From: Oasisia sp. SBJ-2009
Lineage: Eukaryota > Annelida > Polychaeta > Sabellida > Siboglinidae
Length of the DNA stretch: 64,000 bases
Assembly: GCA_964017155.1 (NCBI GenBank)
Contig: OZ024857.1
Span: 26,965,401 to 27,029,400 of the forward strand
Reading direction: 5' to 3'
Positions 63,106 to 64,000 of the stretch are shown piece by piece (position 1 is the stretch's first letter; every line of letters begins with the position of its first letter). The translations under genes and the position numbers were made by a program. Below the pieces are notes generated by a model. The model made no database searches. It was not told the DNA's origin and saw only the letters and a program-made list of their open reading frames with translations.

Positions 63106-64000
63106 GAAGACTATCTGTTATGTTGAGGTCGAGTGGTCGCGTCTGTGGTCTTTGTGTGTTTCGGGTGTGCCAGACAGTATAAACCATGGACGCACCGGGT
63201 GGACTTGAATAAGTTATTTTGTCAAACACCTTGCCAAGCCTGCGACCATCATGCGTCGCGCAACAATGACCAAGAGTAATGGTGTATTGCGTGGCCTTCA
63301 GTGGCTGATGGCCAAGTTATTACGAATGCAAAAACACAACCTCCAACACTGTTTGACATAAAACGATCAGATGTAGTCACCTCGCCAGCCATATAGAAAT
63401 GTTTAGGGGATGCATCCTATACCTACGCATAGAAACAGCACATTGAACGCGTTCAATGTTCAATGAGTGGGCGGGCCGCGTCCTTGGTGTCACAATAGAA
63501 TCCGTGAAGCGTGCAGTCATCACATGTTGTGCACTTCACTAGACGCTGGAATGTTTTCAGATCTTTCTTAGAAATTACCCATGGTTATCTTGGGTGCATA
63601 GGGTGCACGGTTTTCGAAGTTGTGTACATCGTCTGCGATCAAGTTCCCGGCTTCTTTACCAATGACTGTTTTGTTGGTGCATACGCATTAATCATGGTTA
63701 TGTAAGAGAATTCACGTGCCAGAGAACGTGGGCGTGCTATAACTGTCAACACCCCCACCACAGTATGTTCGTCAGCTCTAAAAATAATGTATATAATATA
63801 AAATAGTATAATAATGAAATAAAATATTCACATAAAATAATATAATATGATATAATATAAAATAACTTCAAATTAAATGTAATGTAATGTGTACATAATA
63901 AGAAAGAAAGTAAACTAAGATAAAACAACCAATTGTTACAAGTAATTGCGTACATGTGTTTTTAAATATGAAATAGCAGAAAGGTAGTTATAAGTAATTA
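63106..64000. other. Right end: no recognisable gene, AT-rich tail
   Basis: 63106-63770 is mixed-composition sequence with no supported gene. 63780-63900 is a low-complexity AT-rich stretch (ATAATATAAAATA words). Confidence 0.5.

Noticed and set aside
63640..63720. Minus-strand INAYAPTKQS-like peptide resembling a LINE endonuclease motif
   Set aside because: Only about 12 residues match before a stop, with no flanking endonuclease or reverse-transcriptase motifs; too short to support.

Overview
The window looks like animal nuclear DNA, most likely from a lophotrochozoan invertebrate such as a mollusc; the phylum is inferred. It has many short exons with GT-AG introns, tRNA-derived SINEs, hAT-type MITEs, a CR1/Jockey-like LINE and very abundant micro- and minisatellites. 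I see no prokaryotic gene organisation.

Positions 1-19343 (+ strand) carry the 3' end of one LDL-receptor-family gene. I reconstruct 18 exons whose phases all agree, giving about 913 residues before the stop. In order they encode seven LDLa repeats, an EGF-like and a calcium-binding EGF-like module, one YWTD beta-propeller, two more EGF modules, a transmembrane helix, and a cytoplasmic tail with an FxNPxY endocytosis motif, a proline-rich stretch and an acidic end. The tail layout fits LRP2 (megalin) best, with LRP1-like as the alternative. The 3' UTR probably ends after an AATAAA at 20430.

The introns are full of tandem repeats, and several are built from the splice junctions of the gene itself. 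About 28 extra copies of the exon-3 acceptor, four of the exon-4 acceptor, about 22 of the exon-8 end plus donor, and smaller sets at exons 5, 11 and 12 are visible. Two SINEs, two hAT-like MITEs (each with an 8-bp target duplication), a LINE fragment and a long CCCTCT hexamer array also lie in the introns.

Positions 20.4-21.6 kb are AT-rich intergenic sequence with a CA microsatellite. From about 21.65 to 61.14 kb runs a 39.5-kb macrosatellite built from three module types that share both ends: L (about 3.45 kb), M (about 1.84 kb) and S (about 1.17 kb). M and S are internal-deletion forms of L. Modules are arranged as L-S dimers of about 4.63 kb and as an 11.1-kb L-S-M-L-S block that repeats. 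One S module is split by a 2.35-kb 5'-truncated LINE with an intact 744-codon reverse-transcriptase frame. Every module examined carries a 122-nt foldback, and L modules carry an unidentified open frame of about 240 codons. This array is the most unusual object in the window.

Positions 61.14-64.0 kb hold a TA microsatellite, an LTR-like or promoter-like segment with a TATA box, a CACCCG hexamer array and AT-rich sequence with no recognisable gene.
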